22,792 nucleotides of DNA from Mesotaenium endlicherianum (taxonomy: Eukaryota > Streptophyta > Zygnematophyceae > Zygnematales > Mesotaeniaceae), in assembly GCA_009602735.1 (NCBI GenBank), contig WELA01001939.1:569835-592626 (forward strand), written 5' to 3'. Shown here piece by piece: positions 9,111-19,396 of the stretch (position 1 is its first letter; each line of letters begins with the position of its first letter). Position numbers and translations under genes: made by a program. The notes beneath the pieces are model-generated. The model made no database searches. It was not told the origin of the DNA and saw only the letters and a list, made by a program, of their open reading frames with translations.

Positions 9111-11113
9111 CTAGACAACATATTCTATCAGTGTTGAGCGCACAGACTGGCCAGTTACTTTGGAGACCAGCTTCTGCAGCTCATGTTCTTCATTATGCTT
9201 CAACTTCAGGAAGTCCTCTCCAACAGTCCTTTCCTGTTCCTTAATGTGTATTTCCATGTGCAAGGAAGGCATATGGACCATGTCCAGCAATAGAAAGATT
9301 GCCTTTGAGAGATTACGATGTTGATGGAAGAAGCATTGACCGACTATCGAAGTCACCTGTGTATGCTCTGAACAGTAGAGGACTGCGTTCTATGAAGGAA
9401 ACAAGGGTGACTTTTGATGTGATGCCTGATGAAACTCATTTTGCTGCGTTCACCTCTATAGCGTGTGCAGCAAGTACGAACTCAGGCTTAGTACAGCAAA
9501 TCGGCAACCATGGTCCTCTGTTTGTGGATAACATTGTTCATGAAAATGTGTCTGAAAGAGCTTAAACGAACTGTGGGATGGTTCAGAGTGGATCATAAGT
9601 AGAAAGAAGGTAAGGGAGGGGGAGAAATAATGTTAGGCAACTCTGTCGGACTTGCAGGCACACGCTACCTAGATCAGTAAAGCGTGTTAATAACAACTTA
9701 TTAAAGAGTAATGCAGGACAACACACCAAGATTCTGTGACTAGAGCTTCGGATCTGTAGCTGCCAATGAGGTGCAATATAATCCTTGCACAAGGATATGC
9801 CGAGTTCATCCCATCAGTCCATCTCATCGCAGTACATAACATCTCATCGCAGTACATAACAAGATCGCCTCCGAATACTTGGCAACAAATGCATTTGGAT
9901 ATTGCAATACCCCGTTCATCGAATGATCTTGGTTTAGGCAAATTCTATACCCAGGAGAACACTCCCTGCACGACTTCGTGAGGTTCGATAATTATAGCAC
10001 TCCCATACTCTATAAGCAAATGTCTGCACTGCCCAGTGTATAGAGCTTGCTGTGGATATACGACACTAATATAGTACAGTAGCAACTCATCAAACTCCCG
10101 TCGCCAGGAACTGACCGTAAGCATATGTTCTGGCATTGGTACCCCATGTTCAGTGGTAGACAGTACTAGAATATCCCATGGCCACGCAAGCAAGTCAATT
10201 TCTTCACAGATCGAAGGCACACCTCCTTGCGATCTCCTGTTGGCAGCTGGCCTACACTGTGTCGCCGCGTCTGACTACGACTTGCTTAAGCATTAAAGAT
10301 TGAATGGTCAAGGTTTGAGTTGAGAGCACTTCATGTGGAGGGGCAGATGTAAGCAGGCAGATATTGAACAGACATGGGAATATTATAAGGAAGTACTTCA
10401 GACACTTATTATAGTACAGCGATATACTCTTACATGGTCATGGAGGCTATCCAAAAGGACCACCTGGATACTGGTGTTTGGCTACCCCATCAGAACACCA
10501 TACCTCTTCAAAAAAGACGGAAAAAAACTACCTGTCCTGTCCAGATGCACGTGGATACGCACCGCACAAGAACAGTCGAACTGTCTAGGAGAAGGGCAAA
10601 TATCCACCTAAAAGTAGACCTTCCCTCCACAACAGAAGCAATGATGTTCCCACTATGTTAGGCTACTGGATCATTTAGTGAGACATCATCCCTCTAACCT
10701 AAGATCCAAGAGAGACCTGATCACACTTTAATTTCTAATGAAAGGATTGATTATGTAGGACAGGATCCGATGGCTCATAATCGTATATAGCACGCGTGTC
10801 CCTTGCCGGGGAGACACCCACGCATTGCCTCTTAACCTTAAAATATACCTGAACCACACGCAGACAGCTCCAGCAGAGCTGCTCCAGGATGCAGGCCCAC
10901 AGCAGGGCCTGGCGGTGCCTGAAGGGCTTGCCGGTTGCTTCCTTGCCTTTACAGGCTGGCAATTATTTGGACATTATTGGGCGACACCTGGCCTGGCCCA
11001 GGTCACCATGGCTGGCTGGAGCTTCCTTCTTTGTTCATTCGGCAGTCAGCAGGGTCCTGCACTGACCTGCATTCACCTGCGCTGACCGTGCCATGTGCCA
11101 TCGTGCCAGCCAT
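9111..11113 (-). CDS. tentative split gene, function unknown
   Basis: Candidate minus-strand exons are 11113-11077 (ATG in CTCCATGG context, MAGTMAHGTVSAG), 10946-10849 (HRQALLWACILEQLCWSCL, donor GTATAT), 10274-9951 (108 open codons with SICEEIDLLAWPWDILVL and VSSWRREFDELLLYY) and 9389-9111. The last is 93 codons including the stop; it has SKAIFLLLDMVHM, KEQERTVGEDFLKLKHNEEH and KVTGQSVRSTLIEYVV, with stop TAG 9113-9111. Their phases agree (1, 0, 0), and the last acceptor follows a good pyrimidine tract. At least one more exon probably lies at 9700-9900. I do not recognise the protein. A plus-strand frame (about 9245-9565) overlaps the last exon, so this could also be two genes or decayed repeat sequence. 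Confidence 0.33.
9821..9860. repeat. perfect 20-bp tandem duplication
   Basis: Bases 9821-9840 (ATCTCATCGCAGTACATAAC) recur exactly at 9841-9860. On the minus strand this falls inside coding-like sequence and shifts the frame, because 20 is not a multiple of three. Confidence 0.97.
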
Positions 11114-11150
11114 GGAGCCTTGTGACGATCCCCGTCAGCAAGCCAGGCCG

Positions 11151-11345
11151 AGCTCTCCACGAATCAGATGGAGGCTCCGGGAGTCCAGGAGCAGTAGAAC
11201 TAGAGGAAGCAGCAAGAGATGGGACAAGCCTTGTCCCTGAATGACTGCTGCCTGGGAGGGGGGGGGAGGAGGGGGCGTGCGCAGCTCTCCACGAATCACA
11301 TGGAGGCACAGGGAGTGTTGACGTAGAGGAGAGCAAGAGGAGTCT
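11151..11345. repeat. 132-bp-spaced direct duplication upstream of the candidate gene
   Basis: The segment starting AGCTCTCCACGAATCA at 11151 recurs at 11283 with substitutions. Each copy runs about 60 bp and contains ATGGAGGC and a GGGAG/AGAGGA purine tract. The offset (132 bp) is 44 codons, so the minus frame 11336-11073 shows the same DSWRA-containing module twice. I read it as a local duplication in the 5' flank, since the frame lacks other support. Confidence 0.75.
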
Positions 11346-11557
11346 ACGCTGTGAGCTGAGAGGGGACGGGGCGGGCGTGCGTTGTGGTGGGGAAAGGAGC
11401 TACACCTGCACCTATCTACCGGCCACGAGGAGGAGGCGTCTGAGAGGGAACCAGACGTCCCAATGCCCCGATGTTCCAGGCCTATCCGACTTCTTCTTGA
11501 GGGAAAGCTTTGCCTTAGAAAGAGTACACAGCAGTAAATGGGGGGGGGGGATTAACT

Positions 11558-12031
11558 NNNNNNNNNNNNNNNNNNNNNNNNNNNNNNNNNNNNNNNNNNN
11601 NNNNNNNNNNNNNNNNNNNNNNNNNNNNNNNNNNNNNNNNNNNNNNNNNNNNNNNNNNNNNNNNNNNNNNNNNNNNNNNNNNNNNNNNNNNNNNNNNNNN
11701 NNNNNNNNNNNNNNNNNNNNNNNNNNNNNNNNNNNNNNNNNNNNNNNNNNNNNNNNNNNNNNNNNNNNNNNNNNNNNNNNNNNNNNNNNNNNNNNNNNNN
11801 NNNNNNNNNNNNNNNNNNNNNNNNNNNNNNNNNNNNNNNNNNNNNNNNNNNNNNNNNNNNNNNNNNNNNNNNNNNNNNNNNNNNNNNNNNNNNNNNNNNN
11901 NNNNNNNNNNNNNNNNNNNNNNNNNNNNNNNNNNNNNNNNNNNNNNNNNNNNNNNNNNNNNNNNNNNNNNNNNNNNNNNNNNNNNNNNNNNNNNNNNNNN
12001 NNNNNNNNNNNNNNNNNNNNNNNNNNNNNNN
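11558..12031. other. assembly gap (474 N)
   Basis: The gap is bordered by a run of ten G before it (11541-11550) and a G-dense block after it (12032-12060). Long frames crossing it are artefacts of the Ns. A single further N stands at 21438, also in C-rich sequence. Confidence 0.99.
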
Positions 12032-12097
12032 GGGGGGCCCGAGGGGGGAGTGGGGGGGGGGAAGAGAGAGTGTCTCTGGGGGCGCTTCTAAAACAGT

Positions 12098-15000
12098 TTA
12101 CTTCCACGTCTTGCGGTGCCCCTTGCCAGGGGGGTGGTGGCCCTTCTTCCGCCCGGCTCCAGCTGTCACATGGTGTCCCATGCCGGGGGGGTGGCGTGAC
12201 TTCCTGCCCTTGCTGGCATGGTGGCCCTTGCCGGGCGGGTGGTGGCCCTTGCCGCTCGGTTTGCCAGCTGGCGGGGTCTTCTTGACAGGTGGCGGTCGGG
12301 GAGGGGCCGTGTTGGAGCACCCCAGCTTCTTGTCGCACTCGGACGAGGCCTGCTTGTAGGAGAACTGCACGCCGCAGTCGTACGTGCCCCCCGCAAAGTC
12401 CTTGGGCACGCAGGTGTCGCCTGTCGTGACAGTCTGGTTGTCGAGCAGCGAGGTCACCCGCAGGGCCAGGGGGCTGCGCAGGTAGCCGTTGAAGACCCAG
12501 TTCTGCGCGCACGGTGGAACACGGAGCCCAAGATGCACGGGAGCGGGTGAGGAGAGGAGGAAAGGGAGGGCGGGACGGACACTCGACGGGGCAGCTGCAC
12601 CTGTTGCTGGATCAGCAGTGCCTGCTACACCAATACTCCTCTAGACACATCTGGCCCTCGCAACAAATTTATAAGGGCACGGAAAGCCTTCCATGTGGCA
12701 CTTCACACGAGCAAGAAAGGCTCACGGCTGTGGCCACCTGGCGGCCTCCTGCTCGTGAGGAGCATTGGAGTTTTTCAGTAGGCAATTCGAGTTCCTGGGG
12801 CGATAGGGAGCTGTAGGGCAGAGAACGGAGGATGGAGGACGCGGAACACTCGATAACCTCCAATGACAGGGGAGCTTTCAGCCCATAGGACGCAGGCGAC
12901 TTGAGAATCTTCACTACAAGACAAAGTCTGGCCGGACAAAAGATACAGATGGCGCGACACAACGCGGCAGAGAGCCAGCCCCTAAAGCTCGTCATTGCAA
13001 ACAGCCACAGCGACAGCGTTGTGCATATGGACAGGAGCAGCAGCAGCAGCAGCAGCAGCGGCAGCAGTCTGCCGCAGCAATACCAGAGGTGGAGGAGCAA
13101 CAGATTGGCAGCAATGTGGAGTACCGATGCGGAGAAAGTGGTTACTTACAGCGCCCCAGATGTGGACCATGTCCTTCCAGTCGCCGCCATCCGGCTTCAC
13201 CTGCATGCGGCCGATATCGCCGGGCCCCGCCACGTTCTCCACGAGCACGTTGAGCCAGTAGGCGTTTGCCTCCATGATGATGAACTTCATGCTGCCGCTG
13301 AACGTGCACGGCACTCTGCAGGATGGGGGCACGGAGAGACAGTGGGCAGACCCAAGCAAGCCAATAATCAGCGCAAGTAAATAGTCAGCACTGCTGAACG
13401 TGCACGGCACTCTGTTGAAGGGAGGGAAGGGGGGGGGAGAGGCAGCAGCGACGCGGGACAGAGACAGAGACGGAGACAGGGGCAGCTTTCGCCAGGCCGT
13501 CAACTGGCTGGAGAGAGCAAGAGGTGCAAGTCTGCACCTCCGCGTGCATCGCGGAACATAGGAGCTCTATGATCTGGAGAGCAATCAGGCCACCATGGGC
13601 AGGAGTCAGCATGTCCAGATCTCAACATACTAGATAGACATTCTTGCCAGCTCAACAGGTGCTGCTGGGGACTGCCTGCCTCAGGCGTTTACACTCCCAC
13701 TCCTAACTCAATTCTGAAACAGAAGTTGTAAATGCGCGATGGGAGCCCCATCGGCTATTCATCCTGGGCCACAATGGAACTGATCATTTATAAATCAAGA
13801 GGGGCCCCAGCGAGGAGGGAGAGGCAAGAGAGGTCCGGGGGGGGGCGGGGGAGAGCAGGCTGACCTCTCGTACGAAAGCTCCACGTGGCCAGCTGCCCTG
13901 TCAGCAATGGCAGAGAAGGCTGGCTCGCTGAGGTCAAAGTGCTTCAGCCCGCCTCCGCACCACCCGCCGCCGGGGCACAGGTCCGTGATGGGCACCACTA
14001 TGGACTGCCCATTGCAGTATTGAGCTGGCGCCTTGCACTTGATCCTGCACGTTCAAAAGGGGGGAAGGGGGCAGGAGGGAGGGGAGGTTGGGGGACAGGA
14101 GCAGGAAGAAGAGCGAGCGCGGGTTAGAATGGCCCACTGGGGAGGCGTGAAAGCATCAAAGTGAAAGCGGCACATGTGGCAGTAGAAAAGTGCAATGCTG
14201 CAGTCCAGTGACTCCAGGTGGCATCTGTAGCTTGCGCAATGTCACACAAATTTGGGGAACGTCAAAGCACAGGTACACAAGCTTCATAGTTGTTCAGCCT
14301 GATGTATCATGTAAGAGAGAAAGCTCAACATCCCGCAGCACAACTCGAGCAAGAGTGATCAAAACGTCACAATAGCGATCAATACGTCACTCTGCTACGT
14401 CGACATTGTCCGTCTATCCATCCACTACTGAGCAATTTTGCTTCACCGCTGCCTTGCCCGGACAATGCAAGTGACGTGAGTGAAGGCGGCAGAATGATTC
14501 CGTACCTGTAGCAAGATCCGCAGCCATTCCCGCCCTTGAAGAGGGCCTCGCTGCCGGCAGCCACCCACATGCCGTAGCCTGCTTTCAGCAAGTTGCCATA
14601 CCCACACGCTCCTCCTGCTCAGGACAGACAGAAGCAATGACGTCAACGACACGACGACGTCAAAGGCGACATCCTCAGCAGCGTACTCAAGCTTCGTGAG
14701 GACCACCACACACACTCCTGAGCGGCTCAAGCTTGGCGAGTGAAGCTGGCCTGGCTTGGACTAGCTGGAGTTAGCCCGTGAGTTGGCCAACTAGAATGGA
14801 AATATTCTGCGGTATTTCTGAATCTTAACAAGTGATGGGATCAGTAATGCATCCAGACAAAAGGCAGGACTGCGTTCCAGAGCCAGGTGGCTGATCAGAG
14901 TAATGCGGGCCTTCACAGGAGGCGCAGAGGAACAATCATTATTTAATCTCTGCATGCTTTGTGCAGACCTGCCAGACATTATTAATGGCAAAAGCTGAGA

Positions 15001-15280
15001 CGTTTGCAGTCGAGACATCTCCGGTGACAGTTTGACAATTGACAAAGAGCTTTGACGACACTGCAGTCAGGATGCGCTGTTGAGCAAGCTGATACTCACC
15101 CCATGTCCCGGAGCTATCAGCGCCTCCATAAAACGTGGCGGCACCGTCTTGCTGACTGTTATAGCCTGGCACATTGTCAGCCGTCACCCTGAGGGGATCC
15201 AGCAACGACACAAGTGCAGCCAATAGCAGGCAATGACTTCTTCTTAGGCCCCTTCCTGAACTCGATTTGTTGCTGGCCAT
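12098..15280 (-). CDS. expansin with basic His/Pro-rich C-terminal tail
   Basis: Five exons: 15280-15100, 14614-14506, 14044-13865, 13315-13150 and 12502-12098. Phases close to 346 residues (ATG 15280-15278, stop TAA 12100-12098). A positively charged start plus CLLLAALVSLL (17-27) forms a signal peptide. Residues about 45-157 are the DPBB domain, with AATFYGG (47-53), GACGYGNLL (62-70), GCGSCYR (91-97), TDLCPGGGWC and the HFDLS motif (132-136), whose Asp134 corresponds to the essential acid of the family. About 158-262 is the CBM63-like domain (VPCTFSGSMKF, WLNVLVENV, GDIGRMQVK, WGANWVF, LALRVTS). The tail 263-346 is unlike ordinary expansins. Expansins loosen cellulosic walls without hydrolysis after secretion. 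The WGANWVF and VQFSY pattern is closer to beta- than alpha-expansins. The exon 2 acceptor could shift by one codon. Confidence 0.93.
13036..13060. repeat. CAG/CTG trinucleotide run in expansin intron 4
   Basis: A short run of AGC units lies about 90 bp inside the 647-bp intron 12503-13149, downstream of the exon 13315-13150 donor. It produces poly-Ser or poly-Ala spurious frames. Confidence 0.85.
13297..13414 (-). repeat. 22-bp duplication of an exon start with its 3' splice site
   Basis: Bases 13297-13318 include the start of expansin exon 4 and its acceptor. They recur exactly at 13393-13414 in the upstream intron, 96 bp away. The extra copy is preceded by a pyrimidine tract and AACAG, so it forms a second usable acceptor in the same reading frame. 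Confidence 0.9.
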
Positions 15281-16624
15281 TCTTTTTCATGCGCTGAAGC
15301 TTGTGAACACCTGGCACTGTCACAAACCAAAAATACCACACGTCAGCAAGTAGAGTCTAGCCTTAATGACCTGAAAATGATAACAGTTAGATGGGCTAAT
15401 ATCCACCTTCATATGTGCATTGTGATGGTTAGCAATACGAAAGTTGTTTGCAGGCTCAGGCTCAGATACGCAGTGCAGAATTAGGGTCAGCAATGAGTTA
15501 TCAACTCTAGAACGCGTCGTATCCTATGTCGCTTCTGCCCTTACGACTTGACTACAAGCCAAACTACAAGCCAAAGGATCACGAAAACAAATGTGTTGAT
15601 TGCCGACGACGTTCAGCTAAGCGTATAATGTTTATCTTCTGGAGCCAGAGGGAGAGTACTTAAGCTGCGAAGTCGACTAGGTGTCAAAAGAGGACAAAGT
15701 ATTACCAGTGAATGCAACGCAGAAGCTCCTCTCAGCTTCGACGGAGAAAAGCAGACATGAAGCTTTAACTTATCTGAGAGAAAATAAGCGTCAACTTCAA
15801 TTTATATAGTTCATTATCCGTTCTCTGCCGCTGATCAGGCTTGGTACACAAAAGCGTGATAAGTCAAATGAGAACCTTCGATAACCTCGAGGTGGATAAA
15901 AAGTGTCGGATGGATGACGGTAGAGTGAAGTAGTCGAAAGAGAGCGTGGACAATGTGTACCTCTCCTTCTCAATGGAGCTTCTATTCCGAACGTTGCGAT
16001 GCTTGCTTACAGGAAGCCTTCCCTTCCGTTTCTGCTCGTTGGAGGGGGCCCTCCGAAGAGGCTCTCTGGCTTCGTCCGGATGGACTAGTTCCTACAGCCG
16101 CGCTGAGTACACAGTCGTGCGCGGGGGTATGAGCTGTGCCTGGCTGTGCACACTCTTATTGAGCTTGGACGTGCTTCTGAATAATCGTTAGTGATATAGG
16201 AGGCACCTTGCGATTTCCAGCTATATATATATTGGAAAAATGGCCAACAAATAGACCATCAGAAGTGACGAGTCGAAGGTGGTCGAAGGCCGAAAATTCC
16301 TACAAACTGCTACAAACAAGCTGAGATCTGCATGTGCCTTTCCCGGGTAGCACCTGCAGTCGTACTCATTCATGCTCGTCTCCGTCTAACAAGGTCTCTC
16401 TATGTCCTCAAGCGCCGTCCGGCGCCATCATAGTCTTCACCGTCCTGGTTCCGGCTGGTTGTGGCCGGCTGCGGCTGGCTGTATTTTTCATTTCACCGCC
16501 AATCATTGGCATTCAGTGGTCCGTGATTCTCGGGCATCACGCAACTCCAGCCGACAAGGTCTTTACCAAGTCTTCACCTTTCTCCACATTCCTCTGCCTT
16601 TCACTGTTTTCACAACTTGTGGAC

Positions 16625-16659
16625 TCTGGAGTCTGGAGTCTGGAGTCTGGAGTCTGGAG
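16625..16659. repeat. five tandem TCTGGAG heptamers
   Basis: Five exact 7-bp units are followed by degenerate units to about 16690. Confidence 0.97.
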
Positions 16660-16930
16660 TCTGTACTCTGGACCACTCTGGACTCTGGAGCTGAGTCCGT
16701 ATCACTTTGTATTGATCTATCCTCGACAATGTAGCCGCATCTTACAGTCAAATCTCTGACCTCAGTATATATGGATGTGAAAGGACTAGAATCTACATCC
16801 TGAGCTTGGGGGGGTCTCCTTGTCATATTTTGATGTGTTCTTTCGTTTTTTCTTGTTGTTTCTTTGAGACTGCAGTACGAATTTGAGGCCATGATTGTTG
16901 GGCCATATTCCCTGCGATATATTGATTGCT

Positions 16931-17011
16931 TGCCTGATTTAGTCCTTCAATCTCTTGCCTCATCTCTCCCTGCCTGATTTTAGTCCTTCAATCTCTTGCC
17001 TCATCTCTCCC
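16931..17011. repeat. 40/41-bp tandem duplication
   Basis: The unit starting TGCCTGATTT at 16931-16970 is repeated at 16971-17011 with a single extra T. Confidence 0.97.
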
Positions 17012-17398
17012 AAAATGCCAATAGGAGTTACAACTTTACCCCCCCATAATCCTTCAACTTCAAAGTCTAGTGCTCATGAGCGTTCTCCTCTGTCAGACCT
17101 TTCTGAGGTCAAGCCCGTGTGAATTCTGCTTACACAACAACGCGCATCACACATGACCGCTCATGTCCACTCGAATGAATTGCTCAGAATTGCTCAGCAT
17201 TGTTCGAAGGAACACCAAATTAGACTTCATAGTTGTCGACTGCTGTCAAGTCTCGACCTCGACAAAATAATAGCTGGTTTACGACGGACAGCATGAAACG
17301 GCTGGTGAAGAGACGAATTCAAGATGACGGGCCAGTTTAAGCGTCAGCGGCGAGAGCAGTCGGCCTCCGTAAACCCGAGGGGCCATTACGGTGCTACG

Positions 17399-17455
17399 GT
17401 CTACCTTTAGATTCAGTTTCATTCTGGAGGTCTACCTTTAGATTCAGTTTCATTC
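17399..17455. repeat. 31-bp-period tandem duplication
   Basis: A 26-bp segment containing CTACCTTTAGATTCAGTTTC occurs at 17399-17424 and again about 31 bp later (17430-17455), without internal change. Confidence 0.95.
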
Positions 17456-18553
17456 CACCTGTTAGCATTTGGGACCTCTTCTGAAGTTCACCTCCTTTGG
17501 ACATTTTGACGTTTACAGGTGTCATCTATTCATTCCATGTGCATTAAATGACGATGGCATGTAAGCTTAACATCCAGGCATCTCACGTTGCTTCAATGCT
17601 AGAGACTCGAGAGTAGAGATAGCGCCCACTCCCACCCCTTTCTGCTTTCCTCTAGCTGCTTTCAATTTCGAACTCCGGACTTCCATCGCTCTGATGCCGA
17701 TTGTTTTCGCAAGAACCGCCAAAACTGACAATCAATATACGTGATTTGCGGCCCGACGTAGCTTCAGCCGACATGGTCCTTCGTAGGTCAAACCCTGTGT
17801 ACCAGCCGTCTCGATGGCTGCTGTTTGTTTATGTCAGCTAATCTGGTCTTAAGTGGTTTCTCAAAAGCAGCAACATCTTCATAGCTAGTACACAGCAGAC
17901 CCTCGATTCATAACTTTTTGGGTGTTATTTGCTGTTTTGGATGTTATTTCACCAGCATGACTTGATACAAAAGGATGTCGAATACAATCTTGATAATTCT
18001 GAGTAAATATCGCATAAATTCCCAATTTTTTTCGATTTTCTGAATGAAAAACGCCATGGGATGTTATTATGCAAAACAAGAATGTTAGAGAAATCCGCTG
18101 ATTTTTTTTCGGATGTTCTCCGTAACTGCCTGTCCGAAACCCTGACCGTCGGCCAGAGGAAGTTTCCGAAATCCTCGAATTTTGTCGAATCAAGGGGCCT
18201 GGTACAGAGACGTGTCAACATCTTTTTACCTTGGCAGTCGCTTTCCTTTCATAACAGTATTTACCCATTAGAAACGATTGGACTTCGACCAGCCCGTGGA
18301 CTAGTGTGAAAGAACGGTTGATGTCGTCAGTATGTCGTTGGTGAGTCTGGACGACCTTCTCCCAGTGTGCAATAGGTGGCCGATTGCTGTTTTAGACCAT
18401 TGTGCCCCAACTCTGGCAGACGCCGACCACTTTGGCCATTACTATGGGTCCGGTGCATGTCCGGTGCAGATTATGTCAGTGAATCTCAGATCACCATCCT
18501 GACAGTTCGTGCGGTGCCTATACCACGTGAAACAACCACCAATGTTGTGCGTG

Positions 18554-18602
18554 GTCTACCGGTAGACTAGGGAGCGCATCGATGCATCGATATATCGATG
18601 CA
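18554..18602. other. two adjacent perfect palindromes
   Basis: GTCTACCGGTAGAC (18554-18567) and TGCATCGATATATCGATGCA (18583-18602) are both perfect palindromes, 15 bp apart. They could be protein-binding sites or cruciform-prone remnants of a mobile element. Confidence 0.9.
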
Positions 18603-18618
18603 AAATTTCCAGTCTAGA

Positions 18619-18966
18619 CCAGTCTGTTCGGCCCAAAGACCGTCGAGGTGGGGAGGTCGAAGCGCGTGCGGAAGAACGTTCAAAAGTTGTTGCGCTGCTC
18701 AGCTGGCGAGCTCCACATCGTGCACGATCATCGATCAAAGCTTCAGATTGCTGACGTTTGTTTGTCTGGTAGCACAAGAGGCGGTGAATTGAGATGGATT
18801 GTGTTGGACTTTCTCCTGTTTTATTCAACAAGTTGTGGACGGTCGTCTCTTCTTTCTGCACGATGTTTCAAGCGTGTCGAAGGAGGATGGCGTCATGGTC
18901 CGCCACAGACTACCTCGTTCGACGGTAGATGCACACATCTGAAATGCTAGTCGAACGAGGTGGTCT
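18619..18966 (+). other. uncertain open frame ending in an inverted repeat
   Basis: A plus frame is open from the possible acceptor TCCAGTCTAG (18609-18618) to TAG 18948-18950 (about 110 codons, with KRVRKNVQKLLRCSAGELH). The minus strand is also open (18861-18556), so neither is called a gene. Bases 18907-18923 pair with 18950-18966 (17 bp, one mismatch, 26-bp loop), making a stable hairpin at the end of the plus frame. Confidence 0.3.
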
Positions 18967-19396
18967 TCAATGGCGGTCTTTGCCCGGGAAATTGTGCCAA
19001 AAGGTGCTAATGGGTAAACACTGTAATTGGACCGGGGGGCCTGGTGTCGAGCCTCGGAAGTCGGGTTGTGGTGGGGAGTCGGGAGTCGGGAGTCGGGACC
19101 AGGCCCTAGCCGGATTCGCGTAAAATTGTTATTTGCTTTTTTGAATGTTTTAAATCATGCAAATCGTAGATAATGTCGAAAGAAATCCTGGTCATTGGGA
19201 GCGGAAATTTCACAAAATCAAGCATTTTCCTATATAGCTTACGGATATTTTGTTCGGGTGTTTTCTCAAACACAAAGAAGTAAAAACAAATCTCCTGACG
19301 TTTATCGGATGTTCTAAAAACTCATGGGCGTCAGGTCCCGGATATTTTCGAATTTCCAACTTTTGGTCGAATCCTGGGGCCTGGTCGGGACACCCT

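Larger units (their letters stand above)
15281..17900. other. expansin 5' flank and unassigned intergenic sequence
   Basis: A TATATAAA on the minus strand (15801-15808) is a possible but distant TATA box for the expansin, about 520 bp upstream of its ATG. A plus-strand ORF at 15953-16132 (59 codons plus stop; ends TAALSTQSCAGV) has a fair acceptor and donor inside it, but no family match. The reverse strand of the same segment is also open. A plus frame at 16334-16759 is crossed by a heptamer repeat and is not called. Small tandem duplications occur at 16625, 16931 and 17399. Confidence 0.35.
17921..19396. repeat. degenerate ~300-bp direct repeat pair
   Basis: Segments 17924-18215 and 19123-19396 share collinear blocks: GTTATTTGCT plus a T run at the start, an ATGTCGAA block, CGGATGTTCT, and a closing TCGAATC..GGGGCCTGGT. 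They differ elsewhere. A third copy of the closing block is at about 19029-19053. The spacing would suit two worn terminal repeats around a ~900-bp interior, but no target-site duplication or primer site was identified. Three GGGAGTC heptamers lie at 19074-19094. Confidence 0.45.

Noticed and set aside
9245-9565. Plus open frame containing DYDVDGRSIDRLSKSP
   Set aside because: It overlaps a minus-strand terminal exon candidate and has no partner exon or known domain. It remains the main rival to that model.
11377-12512. Long frames spanning the N gap on both strands
   Set aside because: Their length comes from translating Ns; only the real expansin exon at 12098-12502 is supported.
15801-15808. 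TATATAAA (minus strand) as the expansin TATA box
   Set aside because: About 520 bp from the ATG with no evidence for a 5' UTR of that length; mentioned only as a possibility.
16334-16759. 141-codon plus frame
   Set aside because: It is crossed by the heptamer array, another plus frame (16402-16734) and a minus frame overlap it, and it has no recognisable domain.
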